Assembly (NCBI RefSeq): GCF_015223355.1
Contig: NZ_JADFFK010000008.1
Location: forward strand, 124,001 to 188,000
Direction: 5' to 3'
DNA: 64,000 nt
Source of the DNA: Salipiger mangrovisoli
GTDB taxonomy: Bacteria > Pseudomonadota > Alphaproteobacteria > Rhodobacterales > Rhodobacteraceae
Positions 35,387-44,925 of the stretch are shown here, piece by piece. Made by a program: the position numbers and the translations under genes. The number at the start of each line of letters is the position of its first letter. The first letter of the stretch is position 1. The notes below the pieces were generated by a model. That model made no database searches. It saw only the letters and a program-made list of their open reading frames with translations, and was not told the DNA's origin.

Positions 35387-35991
35387 TCAGCCTCACGCAG
35401 GACGCGGGCTACTGGCTGGCGGTGATCGATCGGCCGGAGAAGGCCAATGCGCTGACGCCTGAAATGCTCACCCGGCTGTGCGAGATCGCCGAGGCCGCGC
35501 AAGAGGCGCGGGCCTTGGTGATCACCGGCACCGGCAAGGTGTTCTCGGCCGGTGCGGACCTCGAGGCGGCGCGGACCGGTCTGGCCACCTCGCCGCTCTG
35601 GGAGCGGCTTTCCGGCGCGATCGCCGCGTTGCCAGGGCTGAGCATCTGCGCGCTGAACGGGACGCTGGCAGGCGGTGCCATGGGAATGGCGCTGGCCTGC
35701 GATCTGCGGATCTCGGTGCCGGGGGCAAGGGTGTTCTACCCGGTGATGAAGCTCGGCTTCCTGCCGCAACCTTCCGATCCTGCGCGGTTGGCGGCCTTGG
35801 TCGGGCCGGCGCGGGCAAAAATGATCCTCATGGGCGGGCAGAGGGTGCCGGTTGAGGAGGCCCAAGCCTGGGGGCTGGTCGACCGGATCGTGCCCGCCGG
35901 AGAACTGCTGGAAACGGCGCGGATGCTTGCCGAGGACACGCTGGCCGCCGATCCGGAGCACGCGGCGGCGATCAAGGCGTTGATCCGATGA
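35383..35991 (+). CDS. Enoyl-CoA hydratase/isomerase family protein
   Basis: A 202-residue crotonase-fold protein, shorter than the usual 255-270. It has KVFSAGADLEAAR, the CoA-binding loop, and LAGGAMGMALACDLRI, the oxyanion hole region. The C-terminal segment is PAGELLETARMLAEDTL. The catalytic Glu positions cannot be assigned with confidence, so isomerase, hydratase or another crotonase activity is possible. The start overlaps the SDR stop by ATGA. Confidence 0.88.
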   Translation: MISLTQDAGYWLAVIDRPEKANALTPEMLTRLCEIAEAAQEARALVITGTGKVFSAGADLEAARTGLATSPLWERLSGAIAALPGLSICALNGTLAGGAMGMALACDLRISVPGARVFYPVMKLGFLPQPSDPARLAALVGPARAKMILMGGQRVPVEEAQAWGLVDRIVPAGELLETARMLAEDTLAADPEHAAAIKALIR

Positions 35992-36118
35992 GGACGCCTC
36001 GCGCGGGCCTGTCCTTGCGCCTACTTCCACGGCCTCATCTCTTTCGTTCGGTCCCTCGGCCGGATGGCGTCGGGGACAGCCGGCTGCCTTCCAGCCCGGC
36101 CATGGTTCGGTCAGCGGC

Positions 36119-38263
36119 TCAGGCGGCGAAGCTCGCCGTCGACGAGGGGAGCCGATCCGGTGCGTTCAGGTTGAATTCGCCGACAAGGGTGGAGAGACGC
36201 TGCGCCCCTTCCGCCAATTCGGTCGACGCATCGCGGCTGGCGTCGGCGACCTCGGTGTTTTGAGACGTAAGATCGCGAAGACTGATCATCGCGTCGTTCA
36301 CGCCCTGCAATTCGCGGTTTTGCACTTCGGCCGCGGCGCTTATGGTCGTGAGCACCTCATCCACGCGCAGGATCTGCTCGAGAATGGCCTGGAGCGCCTC
36401 GCCGGTCTCTCCGACCAGGTTGACGCCGCCGCTGACTTCACGGGCGCTTTCCTCGATCAGCCCCTTGATCTCGAGCGCGGCGTCGGCAGAGCGGCTGGCG
36501 AGTCCCTGGACCTCCATGGCGACGACCGCGAACCCTTTTCCCGACTCGCCGGCGCGCGCCGCCTCGACCCCGGCATTCAGTGCCAGTAGGTTGGTCTGGA
36601 AGGAAATGTCCTCGATCACCGCGGTTATTTGCGCGATGCGGCCCGAGCTTTCCGCGATGCGGTCCATGGCGGCCACGGCGTTGCGCACCACCTCGCCGGA
36701 ACGATCCGCGCGGCCCTTTGCCTCGTTGGCGAGGTCTTTAACGTCCTTCAGTGCGCCGTTCGTTTCGGCCAGGGTGCTGGCCAGACCCGACACGGTTTCC
36801 GTGGTGTTGCTGATAGTCTCAACCTGCCGCGTGGTGCGATCGGCAAGATCGGACGCTGAGCCGTGCAGCCCGCGCGAGCGCTCTTCGATCTCGCCGACGG
36901 TGCCGGAGACGGCGCGCATCACCTCTCGAAGGCGCGTCGTCGCGGTGTTGAAGTCGGTGCGAATGGCATCGTATTCTTCGGCCAGAGGCTCGTCGAACCG
37001 CAGGGTGAGATCGGCGCGGGCCAGCGCGTTCAGCCCTTCGGTCATCAGGTCGACGACCTGCTGGTGGCGCGCATTGAGCTGCGCCTCGTCCTGCGCGCGC
37101 TTTTCGATTGCCGCGCGCGAGAGCTGCTTGAAGCGATAGATCGACTGGGCCATGTGCCCGATCTCGCCCCGGCTGTTGATATAGGGCACCCAGGCCTCGA
37201 ACCGCCCTTCAACGAACTCCATCATCACAGAGGTGAGCCGCCCGAGCCGGCGGGTGACAAATTCGGCGATCATCACCGCAATGCCCGCCATGAGCAGGGC
37301 TGCAACAAGGGTCACTGCACCGGTGGTCAGGAGCTTCGCGCGTGCGTCTTGCGCCGCCGTTGCTGCCAGGGCGGAGGTGTCGGCGCTGAGACGCGTCTCG
37401 AGCGCGCGCAACGTGTCGATCCAGGCCGTGGAGGCGGCAAACCAATCCGGGGCAGCGAGAGGCCCGCGCGTGCCGCCGTAGGGCAGGGCGGAAATCTCCT
37501 CGATCATCGGTTGGAGCGCTTTTGCCGCTGGCGCGCTTTGCAGCTCGTCAATCATGGTAGGAACCTCGAGAGCCTGGGCCGCGCGCGCGAGGTAGGCGGA
37601 TTCGCGGGCGATGAGCTCGACGAACCTGCGGTGCACCTGGGGTGGAAAGACATCGGTGCCGAGCCCGGTGGCACCCATGGCTCTGGCCAGTCCGGCGCTT
37701 TCCTTGGCCAATGCGACCTGCTCGTGCGCCTCCATCAGCGACGAGGTGGCCGGCGCTTGCACGAAGCGGCGCATCTGGTCGCCGACAAGCAGCAACTCGT
37801 TCACCAGGCCGGTGTAATATGCGGCCAGTTCAGGGACGGTCATCGTCAGCCTGTCGATCTGCGCGCGGACCTCATCCAGGGTTTCCAGCTGCGCCTGGAT
37901 TCGCACCATCGGGTCCGGCGCGCTGGCCGCGGTTTCCGGGACCCTGGCCATGAAATCGGAGATCACGCCATCTGTCGCGCCGCGCTGGTCCGCGAGGTCG
38001 GTGTTGAAGCTTCTCCCCCGAGATGCGGTGAAACCGGCGGAATAGCCGCGTTCCTTCTGCAATTCATGCATCAGGTCCGACAGCACCTCGGCCTCGGTGG
38101 CGATGCGCGAGACGCGGTCCAGCGTCTCGGAGTTGCGGAGCAGGCGCAAGACGTCTTGCCCCGAAAGAAACAGCACAAGCGCCAGAAGAGGTCCGAGCGC
38201 GCCGAGGAGGATCAGTCGCAGGCTCATGGGCAAACGTCCGTCTATGAGGGCACTTCGGCTCAT
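36119..38263 (-). CDS. Methyl-accepting chemotaxis protein with a nitrate/nitrite-sensor-type extracellular domain
   Basis: A 714-residue transmembrane chemoreceptor. Membrane helices are at about 15-35 and 312-335, flanking a 270-residue helical periplasmic domain of the NIT type (MHELQKERGYSAGF near 65 is its hallmark). A HAMP domain follows, then coiled coils and the signalling tip around FQTNLLALNAGVEAARAGES near 555. It should control CheA activity, perhaps in response to nitrate, nitrite or another small ligand. No che genes are nearby. The start could also be Met13 at 38227. Confidence 0.92.
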   Translation of the reverse strand: MSRSALIDGRLPMSLRLILLGALGPLLALVLFLSGQDVLRLLRNSETLDRVSRIATEAEVLSDLMHELQKERGYSAGFTASRGRSFNTDLADQRGATDGVISDFMARVPETAASAPDPMVRIQAQLETLDEVRAQIDRLTMTVPELAAYYTGLVNELLLVGDQMRRFVQAPATSSLMEAHEQVALAKESAGLARAMGATGLGTDVFPPQVHRRFVELIARESAYLARAAQALEVPTMIDELQSAPAAKALQPMIEEISALPYGGTRGPLAAPDWFAASTAWIDTLRALETRLSADTSALAATAAQDARAKLLTTGAVTLVAALLMAGIAVMIAEFVTRRLGRLTSVMMEFVEGRFEAWVPYINSRGEIGHMAQSIYRFKQLSRAAIEKRAQDEAQLNARHQQVVDLMTEGLNALARADLTLRFDEPLAEEYDAIRTDFNTATTRLREVMRAVSGTVGEIEERSRGLHGSASDLADRTTRQVETISNTTETVSGLASTLAETNGALKDVKDLANEAKGRADRSGEVVRNAVAAMDRIAESSGRIAQITAVIEDISFQTNLLALNAGVEAARAGESGKGFAVVAMEVQGLASRSADAALEIKGLIEESAREVSGGVNLVGETGEALQAILEQILRVDEVLTTISAAAEVQNRELQGVNDAMISLRDLTSQNTEVADASRDASTELAEGAQRLSTLVGEFNLNAPDRLPSSTASFAA

Positions 38264-38342
38264 CTGGACCGGGACTGGTGAAGGCTTGCTGAATGGCTCT
38301 CCGACGCGGCGGGAAATATATCTAAAAATCGAGGGAAATCTG

Positions 38343-38371
38343 GGCGCCCCGTCCGGCAGGAGCGGGGCGCC
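38343..38371 (-). terminator. Hairpin after choX
   Basis: Nine-base arms GGCGCCCCG and CGGGGCGCC (38343-38351 and 38363-38371) with an 11-nt loop lie 17 bp after the choX stop. No tight T-run follows, so it may act by pausing or protect the 3' end. Confidence 0.6.
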
Positions 38372-38387
38372 GGGCGATCCCGCAGGA

Positions 38388-39317
38388 TCAGTTCAGCGCG
38401 GCGGTCACCGCGGCCTTGGCGTCGCCGCCATCGAGCGTGGTGACGCCCTCGAGCCAGCCGTCCAGGACGCCGGGATTGGCCTTGAGCCAGGCGGTGGCCG
38501 CCTTGTCAGGATCGGTGCCGTCGTTGAGGATGGCGCCCATGATCTCATTCTCCATCTGGAGCGAGAACTCGAGATTTTCCAGCAGCTTTCCGACGTTGGG
38601 GCACTCTGCGACATAGCCCGCGCGGGTGTTGGTGTAGACCGTGGCCCCGCCGAAGTCCGGGCCGAACCACTCGTCACCACCCGAGAGATAGGTCAGGTCG
38701 AAGTTGGCGTTCATCGGGTGTGGCTCCCAGCCGAGGAAGACGATCGGCTCGTCCCGCTTGCTGGCGCGATCGACCTGCGCCAGCATGCCCTGCTCCGAGC
38801 TTTCCTTGACGTCGAAGGCCTTCAACCCGAAGGCGTCAGCCTCGATCATGTCGAGGATCAGGCGGTTTCCGTCGTTGCCGGGCTCGATGCCGTAGATGGT
38901 CTCGTCGAGCTCATCGGCATGGCCGGCGATGTCGGCGAAATCCCTGATGCCGAGCGCGGCACCGGCGGCGTTGGTAGCCAGCGTATATTTCGCCCCTTCG
39001 AGGTTGGCGCGCAGCGTGTCGACCGAGCCCTTCTCGCGGTAGGGGGCGATGTCGCCCTCCATCGTCGGCATCCAGTTGCCGAGGAAGACATCGACGTCGC
39101 CTCGATCCATCGAGGTGTAGGTCACCGGCACAGAAAGCACCTTGATGTCGGTCTTGTAGCCGAGCGCGTCCAGAACGACCGTGGTCGCGGCAGTGGTGGC
39201 GGTGATGTCGGTCCAGCCGACATCCGAGAAGGTGACGCTGTCGCACTCCGCGTGGGCGGTCCCGGCGGCACCGGCGCTGGCCAGCGCGGCGATCAGCGCG
39301 AGGCGGGAAATGGTCAT
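38388..39317 (-). CDS. choX: Choline/betaine-binding periplasmic protein (ChoX-like), no transporter partners
   Basis: A 309-residue substrate-binding protein with a clear signal peptide ending AGTAHA-EC. The aromatic box typical of quaternary ammonium binding is suggested by DVGWTDITATTAA, FLGNWMPTMEGD and FLGWEPHPMNANFDLTYL. It resembles ChoX more than ProX or OpuAC by length and order. The ABC permease and ATPase genes choW/choV that normally adjoin it are absent from the window. It is divergent from adenine deaminase. Confidence 0.88.
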   Translation of the reverse strand: MTISRLALIAALASAGAAGTAHAECDSVTFSDVGWTDITATTAATTVVLDALGYKTDIKVLSVPVTYTSMDRGDVDVFLGNWMPTMEGDIAPYREKGSVDTLRANLEGAKYTLATNAAGAALGIRDFADIAGHADELDETIYGIEPGNDGNRLILDMIEADAFGLKAFDVKESSEQGMLAQVDRASKRDEPIVFLGWEPHPMNANFDLTYLSGGDEWFGPDFGGATVYTNTRAGYVAECPNVGKLLENLEFSLQMENEIMGAILNDGTDPDKAATAWLKANPGVLDGWLEGVTTLDGGDAKAAVTAALN

Positions 39318-39483
39318 GGTCTGGTCCCCTGTTGGTTTTTTGTGCGCGCAAGTAAGCGCCTTTCGCCAATGCTTTGCAACGGGGCGGCGCGCAAGCCCCC
39401 TCGCCTTTCGGGCGCGGGCTGTGGCAGGCTGAGGCAAACGCGACGGCGCGACACAACAGCAAGATCGGCAGACGGAGGCAGGC

Positions 39484-41181
39484 ATGGCAGAACTCGAAAC
39501 GAGGATCGCGCAGGGGCGCGGTGAAGAGGCGGCGGACCTGGTGCTCAAGGGCGGGCGCATCCTCGACCTGATCACCGGCGCGCTGATCGCCGGCGACGTG
39601 GCGATCTGCGGCGACACGATCGTCGGGGTCTACGAGAGCTACGAGGGGCGGCGCGAGATCGATGTCGATGGCGCCATCCTCGTGCCGGGGTTCATCGACA
39701 CGCATCTGCACATCGAAAGCTCGCTGGTCACCCCCTTCGAGTTCGACCGCTGCGTGACGCCGCGCGGGGTGACCACCGCGATCTGCGATCCGCATGAGAT
39801 CGCCAACGTGATCGGCGCAGCGGGCATCCGGTATTTCCAGGAGGCGAGCGCGCACACGCTGATGGACATCCGCGTGCAGCTGTCGTCCTGCGTGCCCTCG
39901 ACCCACATGGAGACGGCCGGGGCAGAACTTCTGGCAGAGGATATCGCCGCGCTGATGGGCCATCCCTCGGGCATCGGGCTGGCCGAATTCATGAACTACC
40001 CCGGGGTGATCTTCCGCGATCCCGAGGCGATGAAGAAACTGAGGCTCTTCGAGGGCGGGCACGTTGACGGGCATTGCCCGCTGCTGTCGGGACGCGATCT
40101 CAATGCCTATGTGGCGGCGGGCATCCGCACCGAGCACGAGGCGACCAGCGCCGAGGAGGCGCTGGAAAAGCTGCGCAAGGGGATGCGGGTGCTGATCCGC
40201 GAGGGCTCGGTCAGCAAGGACCTGCACGCGCTGCAGCCGCTGCTCAGCGAGCGGACCTCGCCCTACATGTGCCTTTGCACCGACGACCGCAATCCGCTCG
40301 ACATCGGCGAGCACGGGCATCTCGATTACATGATCCGGACTCTGATCGAGCTTGGTACGCCGCCTCTGGCCGCCTATCGCGCGGCGTCGCTGTCGGCGGC
40401 CGAGGCCTTCGGGCTGAAGGACCGGGGCATGATCGCGCCCGGCAAGCGGGCCGACATCGTCGCCATCGACAGCCTCGAAGGGTGCCACGCGCAGCTGGTG
40501 CTGGCGGGCGGCGTGGTGGTGGATGACGCGGCCTTTGCGGCGCGCGAGACGATCCCCGAGGTGGGACGTAACTCCGTGCATGCGCCGAAGTTGACGGCGC
40601 AGAGCTTCCGCGCCACTGCCAACCGCGAGGAGACCGACGTGATCGGCATCCGCGAGGGGCAGATCCTCACCGATCACCTGCACGAACGGGTCGCCATCGA
40701 GAATGGCGACAAGGCGCCCGACGTGGCGCGTGACCTGATCCGCATCGCGGTGGTCGAGCGGCACGGTAAAAACGGCAATATCGCCAAGGGTTTCGTGCGC
40801 GGTTTCGGGCTGAAGAAAGGGGCGATCGCCTCGACGGTCTGCCATGACCACCACAACATCGCCTGCGTCGGGGCAGATTACGCCGACATGGCGCTGGCGT
40901 CGAACCGCCTGGCAGAGATCGAGGGGGGCTTTGTCGTGGCGGCAGAGGGCAAGATCCTCGCCGAGTTGGCGTTGCCGGTGGCGGGGCTGATGAGCCTCTT
41001 GCCCTTCGAGGAGGTGCGCGACCGGCTCGTCGAACTGCGCGCCTCGGCGCGCGCGCTGGGTGTGACGCTGGAGGAGCCCTTCCTGCAGCTGGCCTTTCTG
41101 GCGCTGCCGGTGATCCCCGCGCTGAAGATCACCGATCGCGGCATGGTGGATGTCACCAAGTTCGAGATCATCCCCGGCTGA
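39484..41181 (+). CDS. ade: Adenine deaminase
   Basis: A 565-residue amidohydrolase converting adenine to hypoxanthine. The metal-binding motif [45 protein letters not shown] and [20 protein letters not shown] together identify the Ade family. The C-terminal domain includes [19 protein letters not shown]. It has no adjacent purine-uptake gene. ATG 39484 has GGAGG a few bases upstream. It is convergent with the acidic hypothetical gene, only 6 bp apart. Confidence 0.95.
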   Translation: MAELETRIAQGRGEEAADLVLKGGRILDLITGALIAGDVAICGDTIVGVYESYEGRREIDVDGAILVPGFIDTHLHIESSLVTPFEFDRCVTPRGVTTAICDPHEIANVIGAAGIRYFQEASAHTLMDIRVQLSSCVPSTHMETAGAELLAEDIAALMGHPSGIGLAEFMNYPGVIFRDPEAMKKLRLFEGGHVDGHCPLLSGRDLNAYVAAGIRTEHEATSAEEALEKLRKGMRVLIREGSVSKDLHALQPLLSERTSPYMCLCTDDRNPLDIGEHGHLDYMIRTLIELGTPPLAAYRAASLSAAEAFGLKDRGMIAPGKRADIVAIDSLEGCHAQLVLAGGVVVDDAAFAARETIPEVGRNSVHAPKLTAQSFRATANREETDVIGIREGQILTDHLHERVAIENGDKAPDVARDLIRIAVVERHGKNGNIAKGFVRGFGLKKGAIASTVCHDHHNIACVGADYADMALASNRLAEIEGGFVVAAEGKILAELALPVAGLMSLLPFEEVRDRLVELRASARALGVTLEEPFLQLAFLALPVIPALKITDRGMVDVTKFEIIPG

Positions 41182-41187
41182 GCGGGA

Positions 41188-41535
41188 TCAGTCTTCGTCG
41201 TCGTCCTCGTCATCGTCGTAGAAGGGCGTGACCTGGGCGACGATCACCGAGTTCTCCTCGAGCGCGCGGGCCATCAGCTCGCGCTCGGCGTCATCGATGT
41301 CCATGCCCTGCGCGACCCGCTCTTCCTCGGTGCCGTAGCCGGTGACGTCGAGCGGGTTCATGTCGGCCTGCTTGAGGATCGCCACGGTCTCGCGCACGGC
41401 CTCGGCCTCGTCCACGCCCGAGGCGTAGCAGAGCAGCCCGGCGCCGGTTGCGCCCTTGGGCAACCCGTCTCCCTCCTTGCGGCCGACTTCGACCAGAAGC
41501 GTGTAAACCTGCTGTTTCGAGGGTTTCTTGGCCAT
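41188..41535 (-). CDS. Conserved small protein with acidic C-terminus, function unknown
   Basis: A 115-residue protein starting MAKKPSKQQVYTLLVEVGRKEG. The middle has GATGAGLLCYASGVDEAEAVRETV and GYGTEEERVAQGMD. It ends in an acidic stretch (YDDDEDDDED). The length, unbroken frame and GC3-typical codon use fit a real gene; I believe similar proteins are common in Rhodobacteraceae. No domain recognised. Its start has AGAAAA just upstream, a weak ribosome site. Confidence 0.7.
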   Translation of the reverse strand: MAKKPSKQQVYTLLVEVGRKEGDGLPKGATGAGLLCYASGVDEAEAVRETVAILKQADMNPLDVTGYGTEEERVAQGMDIDDAERELMARALEENSVIVAQVTPFYDDDEDDDED

Positions 41536-42067
41536 TTTTCTCAGCTCCGCGATGGTTGCCGTCCGCAATGGGCAAGCCGCGCGCCGCTGTCAAGCAGAGC
41601 GCATTCGGGATCGGTCCTTTGCTGTACTTGCTTGGGATTGGAAAGGGTCCAGTTCCGGGTCGATGACGCTCTCGTCGGGATGCGCAGCGGCTGGCGGCGC
41701 GACCCGCTGGTGCCAGCCTTGGGCGGCGGATCGAACAGGGCAACCCGTGCGGGGCACCGGTCGGGCCACCCCCGGCGGCCTTCAGGTCAGGCTCGAACCT
41801 GACAAGCTTCCCTTATGCTGGGCCACAGGGGTGTTGCCGCCTCAGACATGGCCTCAGACATGGCGGGTCCGTGCCAGACCCCGACGGATGCCATATCGAA
41901 GCGGTTCATCACGACGTCTCGGCATACCGCTGATCGAAGACAGGCTTGCCGCAGAGATGCGAGCGGCCCTTTTGCCGTGGCCGCACCTCACGGCGCGACC
42001 GCCCTCGCTGCCGCTGCGGGCCTCCCCGAGGACGGGCAGCGGCAGCGGCAGGGACGAGACCTAACGG
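41536..42067. other. 532-bp gap with no supported gene
   Basis: Only poor-quality open frames occur here. Visible structure: a hairpin GTCAGG-CTCGAA-CCTGAC at 41786-41803, an exact tandem repeat of CCTCAGACATGG at 41840-41863, and a GC-rich dyad-like stretch before 42060. I see no tRNA, riboswitch or conserved promoter. It may be a decayed gene or a long untranslated region. Confidence 0.6.
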
Positions 42068-42310
42068 TCAGCGCAGCTTGCGATAACCCCAGATCAGCAG
42101 GATGGCACCGATGATGCCGACGATGAGCTGCGGGATCCATGTGTTGGCGGCGTAGATGCCGACCAGCGACAAGATCAGGTTCAGCACCACCGCGCCGATG
42201 ATGCCGAGGATGATGTTGGTCAGAATGCCGGTATCGGCCTTCATGATCATCGAGGCGATCCATCCGGCGAGGCCGCCGACGATGATGGAGGCAAGAATTC
42301 CGAGACCCAT
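42068..42310 (-). CDS. GlsB/YeaQ/YmgE family stress-response membrane protein
   Basis: An 80-residue protein with three hydrophobic helices: MGLGILASIIVGGLAGWIAS, NIILGIIGAVVLNLILSLVG and LIVGIIGAILLIWGYRKLR. The GLAGWIAS and GIIGAxxLNLI motifs are the family hallmark. Family members are induced by stress and their function is unknown. Upstream on the same strand lies a GGAAC-N16-CGTT pair, the extracytoplasmic sigma EcfG (general stress) promoter pattern, about 40 bp before the start. Confidence 0.92.
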   Translation of the reverse strand: MGLGILASIIVGGLAGWIASMIMKADTGILTNIILGIIGAVVLNLILSLVGIYAANTWIPQLIVGIIGAILLIWGYRKLR

Positions 42311-42347
42311 TGTGCGTATCCCTCAAATGCAAATGTTACGCTGGGGT

Positions 42348-42372
42348 AACGTCTTGGGAGGAGGATGGTTCC
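42348..42372 (-). promoter_or_regulatory. EcfG-type general stress promoter candidate
   Basis: On the minus strand GGAAC (42372-42368) is followed by 16 bases and CGTT (42351-42348). This equals the GGAAC-N16/17-CGTT consensus used by EcfG sigma factors of alphaproteobacteria. Transcription would begin around 42340, 30 bases before the GlsB-like ATG. An inverted repeat GTTAC-N6-GTAAC (42335-42350) overlaps the -10 part. Confidence 0.6.
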
Positions 42373-42421
42373 TGAATACCGGGGCGTGCCCCGCATCACC
42401 CGCAGCGGGAGGCAACAAATG

Positions 42422-42444
42422 AAAAGGGGCGCCATTGGCGCCCC
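42422..42444 (-). terminator. Rho-independent terminator of dapD
   Basis: A hairpin of arms GGGGCGCC and GGCGCCCC (42426-42433 and 42437-42444) with a three-base loop is followed on the minus strand by TTTT (42425-42422). It lies 36 bp after the dapD stop. Confidence 0.82.
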
Positions 42445-42479
42445 GTCTCGAACTCCGGGCCGGGCCGAGGCCCGACGGA

Positions 42480-43307
<828 letters not shown>

Positions 43308-43418
43308 TTGCGTCTCCTGTCGTCCGGGTTTACTGCCCTATAGCGGCAGGGTGCCGCCGCGACAATGCGAACCGTCGCCGCGCCGCGCCTGTCGGGCAGG
43401 GCAAGACAGGAGAGACCC

Positions 43419-43814
43419 GTGGCAAAACCGATCCACAGCATGATCCGCGTGCTCGACGAGGCACGCTCGCTTGCTTTCTACGACACGGCTTTCGGGCTGA
43501 CGGTCAAGGACCGGCTCGATTTTCCCGAGTTCACGCTTGTGTATCTCGGCAATCCCGAGAGCGGCTTCGAGCTTGAGCTGACGGTGAACAAGGGCCGGAC
43601 CGAGCCCTATGAGCTTGGCGACGGCTACGGGCATTTCGCGGTTTCGGTCGAGGATCTCGATGCCGAACATGCGCGCTTTGAAGCGGCCGGACTCGCGCCG
43701 CGGAAGCTGGTGGAATTCGCCCCCGCAGGCGAGGTCGTGGCGCGGTTCTTCTTCGTTGCCGATCCCGATGGCTACCAGATCGAGGTGCTGGAGCGCAGCG
43801 GCCGGTTCAAGTAA
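43419..43814 (+). CDS. VOC superfamily protein, lactoylglutathione lyase-like
   Basis: A 131-residue glyoxalase-fold protein. Metal ligands expected of glyoxalase I are visible as His in KPIHSMIRVLDEARS, Glu in ESGFELELTVN, His in GDGYGHFAVSVEDLD and Glu in GYQIEVLERSG. The domain order matches GloA, but the short length and lack of a second half leave the exact substrate open. AGGAGA lies six bases before the GTG start, so GTG 43419 is chosen. Confidence 0.9.
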   Translation: MAKPIHSMIRVLDEARSLAFYDTAFGLTVKDRLDFPEFTLVYLGNPESGFELELTVNKGRTEPYELGDGYGHFAVSVEDLDAEHARFEAAGLAPRKLVEFAPAGEVVARFFFVADPDGYQIEVLERSGRFK

Positions 43815-43845
43815 GCCGCCGGATTTCGCGGCGTGGGGAGGAGAA

Positions 43846-43914
43846 GGGGGGCGCTGCCCCCCGTCCGCGCCTCTGGCGCGGCCTCCCCCCGGCGTATTTT
43901 TCAAGAGAAGAAGG
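43846..43914 (-). repeat. Intergenic repeat copy 4: 28-nt box plus two hairpins
   Basis: Read on the minus strand: box (43914-43887), hairpin 1 CCGCGCC-AGA-GGCGCGG (43881-43865), hairpin 2 GGGGGGC-AGC-GCCCCCC (43862-43846). Stems differ from other copies but stay fully paired. It lies between the convergent VOC and dehydratase genes, near the 3' ends of both. Confidence 0.88.
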
Positions 43915-43933
43915 GCCGGGAGCAGGGGCGGGG

Positions 43934-44851
43934 TCAGCCCAGCGGGTCGGGCGCGATGTTGCCGCCGCAAAGCAGCACGGCGACGCGCTCGCCCGGCTCG
44001 GGACGATAGGCACCGGAGCGCAGCGCGGCGAGCGCGGTGGCACCGGCGGGCTCGACCAGCAGCCGATGCGCCTGCCAGAGCGCGCGCTGCGCCTCGGTGA
44101 TCGCGGCATCGGTGACGGTGACGCGGCGGGACAGGTGCTTGCGCGCCAGATCGAAGCAGAGGCTGCCGATGCGCCGTGCGCCGAGCGCATTGGCGGCGAC
44201 GCCCGAGACCTCGACATCCACGGGGGCGCCGGCCGCCAGCGCGGCATCCAGCGTGCGGGCCTGCTCGGGCTCGACCGCAACGATGCGGCGCGCGCCTTGC
44301 ATCCAGCCGAGGGCGCCGCCGATCAGACCGCCGCCGCCGACGGCGATGAGCACCGTGTCGGCCTCGAGCCCCTGCTGTTCCCATTCGCGCATCAGCGTGC
44401 CCTGACCGGCGAGCGTGGCGGGGGCGTCGTAGGCGTGGATCTGCATGGCGCCGGTCTCGGCCTCGCAGGCGCGGGCTTTCTCCAGCGCGTTGGCGTATTC
44501 ACCGGGCACCACCGTGAGCGCGGCGCTGGTGCGTTCGATCAGGGCGATCTTGGCGGGACCGGCGATCTCCGGCACGAAGATCTGCGCGCGATGGCCAAGC
44601 CGGGTGGCCGCATAGGCGACGGCCGCCCCGTGATTGCCGCCGGAGGCCGCGACGACCCCGGCGGCGGGCACCTGCTGGCTGAGCAGCGTGTTGAAGGCGC
44701 CGCGGGCCTTGAAGCTGCCGGTGTGTTGAAGCTGTTCGAGCTTGAGGTCGACCGGGCGATCCCACAGCACCGCGCTGCGCATCACCGGGGTGCGCTGCAC
44801 GAATGCGCCGCTGCGTTCGGCAGCGGCGGCGATCTCTGCTTTCCAGTCCAT
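43934..44851 (-). CDS. PLP-dependent serine/threonine dehydratase (catabolic type)
   Basis: A 305-residue fold-type II PLP enzyme. The PLP Lys lies in HTGSFKARGAFN, the phosphate-binding loop is GGGGLIGGALG, and the ASGGNHGAAVAYAA motif is intact. The protein stops where IlvA carries ACT regulatory domains, so it resembles catabolic TdcB-type or serine-racemase-like enzymes. ATG 44851 has AGGAAAA upstream. It is divergent from the LOG gene. Confidence 0.92.
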   Translation of the reverse strand: MDWKAEIAAAAERSGAFVQRTPVMRSAVLWDRPVDLKLEQLQHTGSFKARGAFNTLLSQQVPAAGVVAASGGNHGAAVAYAATRLGHRAQIFVPEIAGPAKIALIERTSAALTVVPGEYANALEKARACEAETGAMQIHAYDAPATLAGQGTLMREWEQQGLEADTVLIAVGGGGLIGGALGWMQGARRIVAVEPEQARTLDAALAAGAPVDVEVSGVAANALGARRIGSLCFDLARKHLSRRVTVTDAAITEAQRALWQAHRLLVEPAGATALAALRSGAYRPEPGERVAVLLCGGNIAPDPLG

Positions 44852-44925
44852 TTTCCGTTTTCCTCTGATGCTCTTGCCGCCGGGCACGCTATATTCAGAG
44901 TCTGAGCAGAACAAGGACGGCCGAC

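Noticed and set aside
41786-41803. Inverted repeat resembling a tRNA T-arm
   Set aside because: The stem and loop lengths do not fit a T-arm and no acceptor, D or anticodon arm is present.
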